Source of the DNA: Chlorops oryzae
Lineage: Eukaryota; Arthropoda; Insecta; Diptera; Chloropidae
Length of the DNA stretch: 64,000 bases
Direction of reading: 5' to 3'
Assembly (NCBI GenBank): GCA_020466095.1
Contig: CM035808.1
Location: forward strand, 17,401,853-17,465,852
Part shown: piece by piece, positions 45,761 through 56,483 of the stretch
How the letters are laid out: each line of letters opens with the position of its first letter
Position numbering within the stretch: the first letter of the stretch is position 1
Position numbers and translations under genes: made by a program
Notes under the pieces: model-generated
What the model was told of the DNA's origin: nothing
The model's database searches: none
Seen by the model: the letters and a program-made list of their open reading frames with translations, nothing else

Positions 45761-46491
45761 TCAGGGGGTTCTCCCATTGGCGAGGCTGTTTTTGGACCTT
45801 TGAAAAAAAAAAACAAAGAGATTTTTCAATTTAGTTTTTTTTTTATTGTGCTAGGAATGAATGAAAGTTAATAAAGAAGCACTTTGCTTTTTTATGTGAG
45901 GGCGGTTCAAAAAGTTCTCCGCCGTCAAAGTGGATGCTCAAAAAAAGGTGAAGTACTGGCTGCCACGATTCCAGGTCTCCAAGTTATCCGAAATGAAAAA
46001 GAAAAACGGGATTATAATCAGTATAGATGTCACTATGGCGTGTATCTCCAAAATAATTTGGGAATTTTTTTAAACAAAATGGCGGCTATTGAAAAATTAC
46101 CCATCTATTTCGGGTATATTTTTTTTGTAGTTCAGTGAAAAAAAAAATAGTAAAAAATTTGCTCAAATTGTGATTGAGGTTCACACCATAATGGTGACAA
46201 TTCTGCTCTGATTCCAATTTGTTTCATTAAAATCGGTCCATTTGGACAGGAATAAATCGTGGCAGCCAGTTCAAAAAAAGTGGTTTCGAGATAAATGCGT
46301 TTCAAGTTTGAAGCAACGCAAAAATAACTCGTTTTAGCGCAGACCTTGTTCAACAAAGAAGGCTATATCTTCTAAAATATTTCGAATTATAAAAAATTCC
46401 TTTTGGCACGATATTCTCCAATATCCAGCTATAAAAACTGCAAAACAAAAAATGGGAAAATATATTTTTTATAATGAGAGAACCCCCTTAA
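45761..46491 (+). mobile_element. TTAA-type TIR element, copy 2 (731 bp)
   Basis: The left end is TCAGGGGGTTCTCCCATTGG, the right end AATGAGAGAACCCCCTTAA. The body is collinear with 9848-11647 and the reverse complement of 48436-49182 (GAGGGCGGTTCAAAAAGTTC, ATCAGTATAGATGTCA, GGTTTCGAGATAAATGCGTT). There is no insertion, so this serves as the unfilled reference for copy 1. No intact ORF. Confidence 0.8.
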
Positions 46492-47759
46492 GAAAGTTCA
46501 ATGGCTAACACTGGATTAATAAAACACCAGCGCCCATAGTAACTTTTCAATTTTTTGTTCTTCATCTTTTAGCAATCGAGTAACTGCTCACGATTTAACC
46601 TTCAAGTATTAATGTTCAAAATAATCCATTATTCACTAAAACAGTGAAACTTTTCTTGACTTTTCTTTTTTGTTGAAAAACTTTTCTGTTTTATGTCTTA
46701 GAAGTCCACGAGCAACTTTGGGAATTCTTTCAATTTGCCTAGAAAGTAGCCAAAAGCCAAACATTTTTCAACTTCAGAATTGCTAGTCTTTCATACTGAA
46801 CAGCGGATAAGATACAAATCTACAAAAATATGAATTGAAAGCGACCAACTTTCTCGAGAAAACCATCTTGTTTTTCTTAAAAATTAAAGAATAGAGCGAA
46901 GAGCTTCAAATAAAACGGAAAATCCCCCGCATACAAACAGATTTAAGTGGAATATTGCAATATTTGGATAGAAAGGAATTCCAACAGCAAGCTACAAAAA
47001 ATAAAATAATCGATATGAATCTTCATACGTACATATCCTTCCGTACTTTGGACTGCAAACGCCTTGGTCCTTAGCAGAGTTCATGCATATTGAACAACTA
47101 TTCTAGAGTATTTTTTTTTGTTGTGTGATTCATTGAGATGGAAATCATAAAAAAATATCGCACAATATTTGGTCCACTCAAACGCGATGGCTCAAGAGAT
47201 CTTCGGTAGTATTATTTTTTATTTTATATTTTTTTTATTTTTTTTTATTATAAAATTGCAGTCGTAAGTGTGCAGGCAAGCACAAACAAGATTTCAAGCA
47301 CTTTACAACGCTGAGAACAAGGGAATTGAAATGGCAAGTGAAGTGTAGAAATAAAATGTCGAAAATGTTGTAAAACAGATAGAAAATCGCAGAAAGAAGA
47401 TCTCGACAAATAAAGTCCTGAAAGTATTCACTTTGCTGAATTTTGATGATTTTTTTTTTAGGCTGCCATCGAAATATCAAAAAGCACTTAAATTTTTATT
47501 CGATAGATTTTTGGTAATAGGATTGAATGAAACTATTTTTAAGGGGGTCTAAGCAAAAGAATCGGATTCATTAGTTTTAAAAATTATTGAATTGGCTTTT
47601 CCATATTAAAGTATGATTTTCTTGGTGCTTTTTGAATTATTTGATATCGACTAAAGGATTTGGAAGTACGATTAATTCAATGAACAAATCACCGTGGAAC
47701 TAAAAAATTGATTGGCAGCTTTATTGGAAACTACGTCGACACTTTTCTTCAAACTTGAG
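46492..47759. other. intronic, no gene seen
   Basis: T/A-rich 47210-47265. The 81-codon minus-strand ORF at 47235 is Phe/Ile/Lys-rich and not recognisable. Confidence 0.4.
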
Positions 47760-48278
47760 CCCAAAATCCAATATTGCGAGAGCCCGATGCGAGAGTGCGC
47801 TACGTCACGAAATTTTTTTGCGTGACGCATTTCAATCTCCAATGAGAGTTTTGCGTCACGCAGAAGATAGCATAATTTCGCTTCTATTAATGCAATATTT
47901 GAACCAAGTACCAATCTAACGAGTACCGAGTACTCATAAAAATTAGGTATACGCTTTCACTTGAGTTTAAATTTATATTCAAATTTTTCAACAAAATTTC
48001 AAAATGAACCAAAGCTCGCGATATATTTTAAAAGATCTTTTTCACGGAACAGTGAACAGTTTTTGTTTTATTAGTTTAAACGAGTACCCAATAGCGATTA
48101 CTCAAAAAATAGGTACATCACTAACCTGTCAAATTGCCTCGCAACGAGAAATATTCAATTTTCCAAAATTTTCTCGCTACGAGGTCTCGCAGTGCGATAC
48201 ATTGATTGAATGTAATGAAATTTGTGTGCGTCTCGTCTCGCGCTCTCGCATCTGGCTCTCGCATTGTTGGATTTTGGC
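47760..48278. mobile_element. TIR element with CCAAAATCCAA ends (519 bp)
   Basis: CCAAAATCCAATATTGCGAG plus AGCCCGATGCGAGAG at the left is mirrored by CTCTCGCATCTGGCTCTCGC plus ATTGTTGGATTTTGG at the right, about 39 bp with few mismatches. The interior has further mirrored CGTGACGCA and CTCGC words. No transposase-like ORF; flanking duplication not obvious. Confidence 0.7.
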
Positions 48279-48435
48279 ACTGTTGACCGCTGAGTAGTAA
48301 TCTAGAAAAATTATAAAAGGAAGTGTAACAATTTGAAAATGAAAATAACCGCTATAATTAGAACAAGGAAGGAAGAAGTTTCATGGTCTGATGGGTTTTT
48401 ATATCATATGGTTCCATATGAAAACTGCCATATTG

Positions 48436-49182
48436 TTAAAGGCGGTTGTGCCATTGGAAAAAAAATTTTCTGCCATTTTTTTTTAAATTTTTTTATAGCT
48501 TGCATATTTGAGAATATCGTGCCAAAAGGGTTTTTTTTTAATTCGAAATAGTTTACAATATGTAGCCTTCTTTGTTGAACAAGGCCTGCGCTAAAACGAG
48601 TAATTTTTGCATTGCTTCAAACTTGAAACGCATTTATCTCGAAACCACTTTTTTTGAATCGGCTGCCACGATTTCTCCTGTCCAAATGGACCGATTTTAA
48701 TGAAAACAAATTGGAATCAGCGCAGGATTTTCATCATTATGACGTGAACCTCAATTATAATTTTAAGAAATTTTTTACTATTTTTTTTTCTACACTGAAC
48801 TACAAAAAAAATATACCCGAAATAGATGGGTAATTTTTCAATGGCCGCCATTTTGTTAAAAAATATTCCCAAATTAATTTGGAGATACACGCCATAATGA
48901 CATCTATACTAATTATAATCCCGTTTTTCTTTTTAATTTCGGATAACTTAGAGACCTGGAATCGTGGCAGCCAGTACTTCACCTTTTTTTGAGCATCCAC
49001 TTTGACGGCGGAGAACATTTTGAACCGCCCTCACATCAAAAAACAAAGTGCTTCTATTATAACTCTCGTCATTCCTACCAAAATAAAAAAAAACCTTATT
49101 GATAGAGCTCTTTTCGGTTTCTGTCAGGAATTTTTTTAAAAAAGCTCCAATAACAGCTTCGCCAATGAGGCAACCCCCTTAA
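48436..49182 (-). mobile_element. TTAA-type TIR element, copy 3 (747 bp), inverted
   Basis: TTAAAGGCGGTTGTGCCATT at the left, GCCAATGAGGCAACCCCCTT ending in TTAA at the right. The body is the reverse complement of 45761-46491 nearly end to end. The two copies are about 2 kb apart in opposite orientation, which could form a large hairpin or promote inversion. Confidence 0.8.
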
Positions 49183-51039
49183 GTGTTACAGTCAGGTAGC
49201 TTTAAATAACGGTTAAAGTCTTGTATATTTCGACTGCTGCTAAAATGATGACTTCAATGATAATTTTTAAGTCTCTTATAGCTTTCGTACTAACGAAGAA
49301 ATACTGAAAATTAAAAGAAAAATAATATATGTAGCTACAAATGCATCAGAGCTAACTCCTGCGTGTCGGTTACATGATCTTTACGATCAATTCCGTCTAA
49401 CATATTCATAGTTTTAAAACAAAAGTGCAATGTATTGGAGGCACTCAAACGGAAGCATCCAATAAAGTTCCAATTTCGATATTCAAATTTCACGTAATAT
49501 CCAATTTCATCTTCTTCGATGGAAAATCTGCAACAAAATTCGCAGAAAATTAAAAGCACTTAACCCTTAAGCCCACAAGACTCGTTGCATCCTTTCTACA
49601 TAAAGAGCATCCAACTGCAGAAAGCACCAGGAACGTGCAATCTTTCGTATTCCGGCGGGCTAACCTTCTTCGAACACACAAGACTGAGTGTTTTCCTATG
49701 ATTTGCTGCAGCGATTTCCAATTTTATGTTGAAATTTTGTGCAGCACGTGGCTTGCAATTTAATCTTCTGCTCATTTTGAGCAAATAAAAAATAAATAAA
49801 AAAGATGTGAAAAAAAAATGCTTTTTCAAGTCTGATAGTGAAATTGAATGCATAAATTCTCTTCCTAGATGGAAAGAAGTTTAGGTTCATTTAAAATGCT
49901 TATTCCTGTAATTCACCTTCGAAAGTTCTGAGAAGATGAGGAGATATTGTGTAGGTTCCTGTGGATCTGGGGTAAATTTAGCAATCAATTGTGCCTTCTC
50001 TGTTATTTTAAATTACAGACTCCGTCCACATATGTATGGTCAATATTGCTTTTCTCAATTAAATTGCAGTGCACCAATGCCTTCAGGTTTGTATTTTCAA
50101 TTCGAACATTTTGGAATACAAAAGAGTCACAATTTCCATTGCAGTGAATTTTGTAATGCTGCCAAATAAGAATAAACCAAAAGAAAATCAATGCTTTTCC
50201 TTTTATCTAGATAGGTTGGTATGTGTGCCTGCAATGGTAAAATTTTTCCCAGTCTATCACTTTTCTTCTCCATTACCTATCATTATATTTTTGTTTTATT
50301 TTTCCAACTCATCAGAAACTTCAAGATACACACAAATACATGTATACATAAATACAAACATGATTGGTAAAAAGGAAACTTCTGTTTTCGAAGCTCGAAA
50401 TTTTAGAAGTTCTTCAGCCGAGATTGGCAAAGTTTCAAACATAATAAATTACTCCCTAGCAACATTTGAAAAAAAATCCGCTGTCGAGGAAATTTCGAAT
50501 AATTAGCGAAAAAGTTAAGCCGTAAGCAATCGCGAACGTCATTACGATACAACGTATTTCGTGGGGATTGACAGGAAAATTCAAACCATCGATAAGGATT
50601 GTCTTTGAAAGAATATTTTGAGGAGTTCATGACTATTTGAGCTTATTTCTACAGAGATAGAGAATTTTGAGACACAAGGAAGCCTAAGAAGTTGATCCCA
50701 AAATGATCCTTTAATGTTTAAAGTGATTTTAAATGAACAGAGAAAATTCCATCTATAAAAATCATCTGCTCGAGAAGAATTTCAATGGATCATGGCAACG
50801 TTTTAGTGGCAACTTTTCACTTGTTTCAGCAGACTACGGGTTCTAAAGCTATCTGTTCGGCCCAAGGGTTAAGAAACGTGAAATAGATTCTTTGAACCAT
50901 TTATTTTCTTTTTTTGAAAAATTTGTGTTTTATTGAAAAATGAAAAGTTTGAAATTTATTTTATTACCGCCTAGAAGTAGACTCCACCATTAATTTGGTA
51001 AAACTTAGAAGGGCAGGAGAAATCAACAATTCGCATAAA
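49183..51039. other. intronic, no gene seen
   Basis: The 145-codon plus-strand ORF at 50069-50506 and overlapping ORFs on both strands have no domain and AT-driven composition. This is the left flank of the BEL/Pao insertion. Confidence 0.4.
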
Positions 51040-51044
51040 GCGTT

Positions 51045-51644
51045 TGTTGCCGCCAAATCAATGACCACAAACCCCAGGGAGGACACATACAGAAATTTTA
51101 AGAATATATAAGCTAATTCTAACTTAATACGAGCTGAGACAAATAATAATTTGTATAAAGAGTCACATGTATATAAATTCATTTAAATACTCACTTCATG
51201 TAAATACTTACCCATATTCATTTGCTAAAACTTTAACTTTACTGTATATATGTATATTGAACTACCTGAAATGAATTCCTTTTTCTTTTCTTCACTTTAT
51301 GAACTTTAACCTAAATACTTACCTTTTCTAGTACTTATCAATAATGCGTCATACTTACCTTCATACATAAAACAAATCTACTTATAAGATCTACCAATTA
51401 TTTTGTAACATAACTTATCGATAACGATAAAAGAGAGACTGAGCTATAAGATAGAAGAAAAAGACCGGCAGAGGAAAAAGAAAATTAGAAAGAGCAGCAC
51501 ACAAGTGCTTACAAAGAAAAAACAGCTCTAATTAAAGCTTATTTTAAAATTCGTAATTAAGCCTCCACAAAATTAAGAACAATAAACGTTTGATAAAATC
51601 ACGTTTTTAAACTTTCTAATAATTATTTGCTGCTCGAAGCAACA
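51045..51644 (+). repeat. 5' LTR (600 bp)
   Basis: TGTTGC...GCAACA ends form a 6-bp inverted repeat. U3/R/U5 limits cannot be placed with certainty; a possible polyadenylation signal AATAAA lies near 51582. The sequence just inside (AAAGTTAAAATTTC) does not begin with the TGG usual for tRNA primer sites. Confidence 0.95.
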
Positions 51645-51683
51645 AAAGTTAAAATTTCTGTATATAAAAACTCTTGTGTGAAA

Positions 51684-54600
51684 ATGGCAAGTAAAGTGGT
51701 GTCAAGCTGCGAAAGCTGCGATGAAGCAGACACGGATTCGATGGTGCAGTGTGATAACTGCAATCATTGGTATCACTTTACGTGCGTTGGAGTGGACGAG
51801 AATATTGCTGACGTTAGTTGGAGTTGCGATAAGTGCCAGAACGACTCACTATCAAACTCTTCAGTAATTGCGCGTGATCGCGAATTACATCTGCAGAAGG
51901 AAAGCGAATTGCAGCAAGGGAAACGTGCACCAGCTCCAGGTGAGTCGACCTCATCATTAGTGTCCCACGCGGCACAAAGCACCATGCACGCGGCAGCCAA
52001 AGCAGCAAACTTTGAAGCAACTGTACCTGCAGAACAAAATATGGCGGCAAGTATTAAAACGCCGTTAGTTATAGCAACTATGCCAACGACAAGTACAGCT
52101 ACACATACCACTTCAGCAGCGGAATATATTGGCACACACACTAATGTCCAATATAGGACAACCGTTAACGGCGAAAATTCTGGAAATTTTCCATCCTCGG
52201 CTAACGCTTTCAACATGTTGCAGCAACAAAAGTATACTGAAAATAGCGAGGAGAGGGATCAACATTTGCAACGGCAAATTCAACTACAACTGGATTTACT
52301 TGAAGAAGAAAGTAAATTAAAACAACAATACCTGCAAAGGAAATATGAAATTTTAAATCAAAACGTTAACAATTCTACGACATTAAACCAAAGCATTTCG
52401 ATGATATCAGGCCCGTCACCGACACAAATAGCTGCACGACACGTGCTTCCTAAGAGCTTGCCGAACTTTTCTGGTGATCCTGAGGAATGGCCTCTTTTCA
52501 TAAGCGCTTTCGAGACCAGTACAGAGGTTGGAGGATTTTCAAATGCGGAAAACCTTATTCGTCTTCAGAGCAGCCTTAAAGGGAGAGCAAGGGAGCTAGT
52601 CCGAGGAAAACTACTTTTGCCGGAAATGGTTGGTGAAATTATAAAAACACTTAGAATGTGTTTCGGCAGACCCGAATACGTCATCGAGAGGATGGTTGAG
52701 AGAGCAAGGAAAATACCTGCACCGAAGGAGAAGCTCGAGTCTTTGATCGATTTCGCGTTGAGCGTTAAAAATATATGCGCGACGATGGAAGCGTGCAATG
52801 CAGTAGGTCATCTCAACAACCCAATGTTGGTAAAAGAGCTCGTGGAGAAGTTGCCAAACCATCTAAAGCTTACATGGGCAATGCAGCAGAAAATGGGTAA
52901 GCCTATTGTAGTCGAATTTTCTAACTGGTTATATTCGTTAGGCGAAGCAGCAGCTCAAGTAGTCACTCCATCAGCATCGAAGAGGAACGCCTCCTTAAAT
53001 GTGCATGCAACCAATCAGAGCGAATGCGTCCTGTGTAAGCAAAATCATAAATTGGCGAAATGCGAAGACTTCGTGAAGATCTCGATAGATGACAAATGGG
53101 ACTTAATAAAGAAACATAAGCTGTGTCGATCGTGCCTAAATCCTCATTCGCGACGATGCTTTACGGCAAAAGAGTGTGGCGTCGACGGATGCAAAGCCAA
53201 ACATCATCCGCTATTGCATCGTCCCGCCACCAGCGCGCAAAATGTCAACGCAAACCAACATGAAGCCACCAACGTACACTCACATGACGACGGAAGCAAT
53301 GCTTTATTCAGAGTCATACCGATCGAAATATATGGAAAAGGCAGATGGATACAAACTTATGCGTTCCTTGATGAAGGATCATCAACAACGTTGATTGAAG
53401 AGCAGCTATTCCGAAAATTGGGAATAAAAGGAGATGCTGAGCCGCTTTGTCTGAGATGGACCGGTGACACTATACGCCAGGAAGATAGGAGCCAACGCTG
53501 TTCGTTGACGATTGCTGGAGCCAACCATCAAAAATACAATCTTAGAGACGTGCATACGGTGAATGATCTAAAGTTACCACGGCAAACGATCAACATGCAA
53601 GAGTATACGCAAGCGTATACGCATTTGAAAGGGCTGCCAATTACTTCATATGAGAACGCTAAACCGGCTGTTTTGATAGGCGCGAATAATTGGAATCTGG
53701 CTGTACCACTCAAAGTTCGAGAAGGTCTACCAAATCAACCCATTGCGACAAAAACTCGGCTGGGATGGACCATCCAAGGACCGGTCAACGGACAGCGACA
53801 AGGTGAACTCCTCAACATTCACGTTTGCAGTTGCGAGAAACGCTATAAAGACCTTCATGAGGATATTAAACGTTATTTCGAAACGGAATCACCCGCCAAG
53901 ACGATCTCATCTCCAGAAGACACTCGAGCACTTCAAGTAGTTAAATCATCGAGCGTCTTGAAAGACGGAAAATATGAAGTGGGGCTACCCTGGCGAAACC
54001 CTGAGGAACGACTAAATGACAGCCTCGCTACTGCCAAAAGGCGAGCATCATGTCTGGAGAAGAAATTCATTAAAAGTCCGGATCTGAAGCTACTCATGTC
54101 AAACGAGATCCTTAATTTGCTGAAGAAAAATTACGCACGAAAGAATCCAAATAAACCACATCGAGTAAGGATAGTTTGGGATGCAGCTGCAAAATCTGAA
54201 GGTCGCTGTCTAAACGATTATCTGCAGAGTGGCCCTGATTTATTAGTACCGTTAGTCGACATCCTTTTGGCATTTCGAGTGGGAAAAATAGCGGTGTGTG
54301 GCGATATCTCCGAGATGTTCCACCAAATTAAAATACGAGGTGAGGATGTACACGCGCAACGTTTCCTATGGTATGAAGAAGGCGCAGCTGAACCAACTCA
54401 TTACGTGATGACTTCGCTAACTTTCGGCATGAACTGCGCCCCGTTCATAGCGCACTATATCAAAAACACGAATGCCGAGAGGTTCGACAAGCAATTTCCT
54501 CGGGCAAGACTAGCCATTCAAAAACATCATTATGTCGATGACTTCATTGACAGTGTCGACACCGTAGCTGAGGCCATTCAGTTGGCTACAGAGGTTAAAT

Positions 54601-56483
54601 CCATCCATCTGGAAGCAGGGTTTTACATGAGGAACTGGATATCAAATAGCAGTGAAGTAGTCCAGAACCTGAATGGACAAATACTTCAAACGCAAACAAC
54701 TCTGAAGCTTTCAACCAACGAACGAGTCCTAGGTATGTATTGGGATGCAAATAATGATACCTTTGAGTATAATCGTAGGTGTGAAAAGCTCGACCGCGAC
54801 ATCATGACGGGTGACGTCACGCCTACAAAACGGGAAGTACTGCAAGCACTTATGCTAATATTTGATCCGCTTGGGTTCTTATCCTGCTACACCATTGGGT
54901 TAAAAATCCTACTACAACACGTATGGCGAAGCGGCATTGACTGGGACGATCGTCTCACAAACGAACTAGAAAAAAATTGGCGAGACTGGAAAAACACCGC
55001 CAAACGAATTTCCACGATCAAGATTCCTCGTTGCTACTGCTTGTACCTAAAAGAAGCGAAATCGGTACAGCTGCACACATTCGTTGACGCAGGTGAGGAC
55101 GCTTTTGCGGCCGTATCATATTTAAGAGTGCAGCATGGGGAAAAAGTGCAAGTCTCAATCGTCGCAGCAAAGGCAAAGGTAGCACCTCTGAAACCATTGA
55201 CCATCCCACGCCTAGAACTGCAAGCGGCGGTAATAGGAGTAAGACTGGCCGACAAAATTAGGAGCATATGCAAAATTCCAATAACTTCCTTTCACTGGTG
55301 GTCAGACTCTAAGACGGTGCTGCGATGGCTACGTATGGATCCAAAGAACTTCAAACAATTTGTGATGCACCGTGTTGGCGAGATCCTTGAAACGTCGAAC
55401 GTATACCAGTGGCGATGGGTTCCATCCAAGATGAATCCGGCGGATCAAGCAACTAAAGTAACAAGCAACATTAAAGAGAACTGCGAGGAATGGTTAGACG
55501 GGCCAAATTTCTTGAAACTAAATCCTAGCGATTGGCCTACATGCGATGATCTGGGTCCCCTTGATAAAGCCGAAATGCGTCACTGTCTATTTCATACGCC
55601 ATCTACAGCAAAAGAAATTTCACTGCGGGCGGAGTATTTTTCCGACTGGAAGAGGCTCGTTAGAAGCGTCTCCAATATAATCCTCTTCTATGAAAAATTG
55701 AAAATTCGAAGGAAACTACAACAAAATCATCGCCCGATAGACGAACGATTCAAGTCAGCGGAAGAAATGTTGTTCCGAGAAGCACAAAGAAGCGCGTATC
55801 AACAAGAAATACACAATCTTCTATCAAGCAAAGGCATCAACAGGAAGTCCAAAATTGCTCCACTGAATGTTTATATCGACGACCACGGGATAATTAGAGT
55901 CCGGGCTAGGACGGAATACTTAAGAAATTACGAGGATGTTATCGTACTACCGAGAAATCATCACGTCACGATGTTACTTGTAAAATATTATCACTCGAAA
56001 AATCATCATCTCTTGCACGAAGCATCGATAAACGAAATAAGAGGGAAATTTTGTATACCTCAGCTCCGCGTCCTCTACAAAAGTGTTAGAAAGGGATGCC
56101 AGCGGTGCAAAAACCTAGACGCTTCCCCAATGGAACAACAGATGGCTCCTTTACCCAAAGCGAGACTGGCGGCTTTTGAGAGACCATTTAGCTACGTTGG
56201 AATCGATTATTTTGGCCCTATAATGGTTACTGTGGGCAGAAGACAAGAAAAGAGGTGGGGTGTATTATTCACCTGTTTGACCATACGAGCAGTGCACATA
56301 GAAATCGCACATACTTTGGACACTAGCTCATGTATGATGACTCTACAAAATTTTATGGCTCGCAGAGGAATTCCCAAACAAATATATACGGACAACGGCA
56401 CCAATTTTAGAGCCACCGAAAAACTCCTGAAGGAGCTGTGTGCAGGAAATCGATTATCAAAGCATGGCAGAGAAGTACCATGA
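51684..56483 (+). CDS. BEL/Pao Gag-Pol polyprotein, frame broken in integrase
   Basis: I start at the ATG at 51684; the open frame extends upstream into the LTR without another Met. Seen in order: C4HC3 PHD finger (Cys 9,12,23,26, His 31, Cys 34,48,51); Gln/Lys-rich coiled coil around 185-225; Gag domain about 265-390 (NFSGDPEEWPLF); zinc knuckles from Cys 448; aspartic protease with LDEGSS, Asp 563; reverse transcriptase about 820-960 with YVDD at 950-953; RNase H with Asp near 1135 and SDS near 1207; HH-CC integrase zinc site about 1435-1475; integrase core with first Asp 1508 (GIDYFGP) and second Asp 1570 (YTDNGTNF). The frame then shifts at about 56440-56450 and stops at 56483, before the catalytic Glu. 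It is a virus-like-particle replication polyprotein by family; the break should stop this copy making full-length integrase. Confidence 0.93.
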   Translation: MASKVVSSCESCDEADTDSMVQCDNCNHWYHFTCVGVDENIADVSWSCDKCQNDSLSNSSVIARDRELHLQKESELQQGKRAPAPGESTSSLVSHAAQSTMHAAAKAANFEATVPAEQNMAASIKTPLVIATMPTTSTATHTTSAAEYIGTHTNVQYRTTVNGENSGNFPSSANAFNMLQQQKYTENSEERDQHLQRQIQLQLDLLEEESKLKQQYLQRKYEILNQNVNNSTTLNQSISMISGPSPTQIAARHVLPKSLPNFSGDPEEWPLFISAFETSTEVGGFSNAENLIRLQSSLKGRARELVRGKLLLPEMVGEIIKTLRMCFGRPEYVIERMVERARKIPAPKEKLESLIDFALSVKNICATMEACNAVGHLNNPMLVKELVEKLPNHLKLTWAMQQKMGKPIVVEFSNWLYSLGEAAAQVVTPSASKRNASLNVHATNQSECVLCKQNHKLAKCEDFVKISIDDKWDLIKKHKLCRSCLNPHSRRCFTAKECGVDGCKAKHHPLLHRPATSAQNVNANQHEATNVHSHDDGSNALFRVIPIEIYGKGRWIQTYAFLDEGSSTTLIEEQLFRKLGIKGDAEPLCLRWTGDTIRQEDRSQRCSLTIAGANHQKYNLRDVHTVNDLKLPRQTINMQEYTQAYTHLKGLPITSYENAKPAVLIGANNWNLAVPLKVREGLPNQPIATKTRLGWTIQGPVNGQRQGELLNIHVCSCEKRYKDLHEDIKRYFETESPAKTISSPEDTRALQVVKSSSVLKDGKYEVGLPWRNPEERLNDSLATAKRRASCLEKKFIKSPDLKLLMSNEILNLLKKNYARKNPNKPHRVRIVWDAAAKSEGRCLNDYLQSGPDLLVPLVDILLAFRVGKIAVCGDISEMFHQIKIRGEDVHAQRFLWYEEGAAEPTHYVMTSLTFGMNCAPFIAHYIKNTNAERFDKQFPRARLAIQKHHYVDDFIDSVDTVAEAIQLATEVKSIHLEAGFYMRNWISNSSEVVQNLNGQILQTQTTLKLSTNERVLGMYWDANNDTFEYNRRCEKLDRDIMTGDVTPTKREVLQALMLIFDPLGFLSCYTIGLKILLQHVWRSGIDWDDRLTNELEKNWRDWKNTAKRISTIKIPRCYCLYLKEAKSVQLHTFVDAGEDAFAAVSYLRVQHGEKVQVSIVAAKAKVAPLKPLTIPRLELQAAVIGVRLADKIRSICKIPITSFHWWSDSKTVLRWLRMDPKNFKQFVMHRVGEILETSNVYQWRWVPSKMNPADQATKVTSNIKENCEEWLDGPNFLKLNPSDWPTCDDLGPLDKAEMRHCLFHTPSTAKEISLRAEYFSDWKRLVRSVSNIILFYEKLKIRRKLQQNHRPIDERFKSAEEMLFREAQRSAYQQEIHNLLSSKGINRKSKIAPLNVYIDDHGIIRVRARTEYLRNYEDVIVLPRNHHVTMLLVKYYHSKNHHLLHEASINEIRGKFCIPQLRVLYKSVRKGCQRCKNLDASPMEQQMAPLPKARLAAFERPFSYVGIDYFGPIMVTVGRRQEKRWGVLFTCLTIRAVHIEIAHTLDTSSCMMTLQNFMARRGIPKQIYTDNGTNFRATEKLLKELCAGNRLSKHGREVP

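Noticed and set aside
51773..55273. Antisense and alternate-frame ORFs within the retrotransposon
   Set aside because: They overlap the Gag-Pol frame, which shows clear domains; these are shadows.
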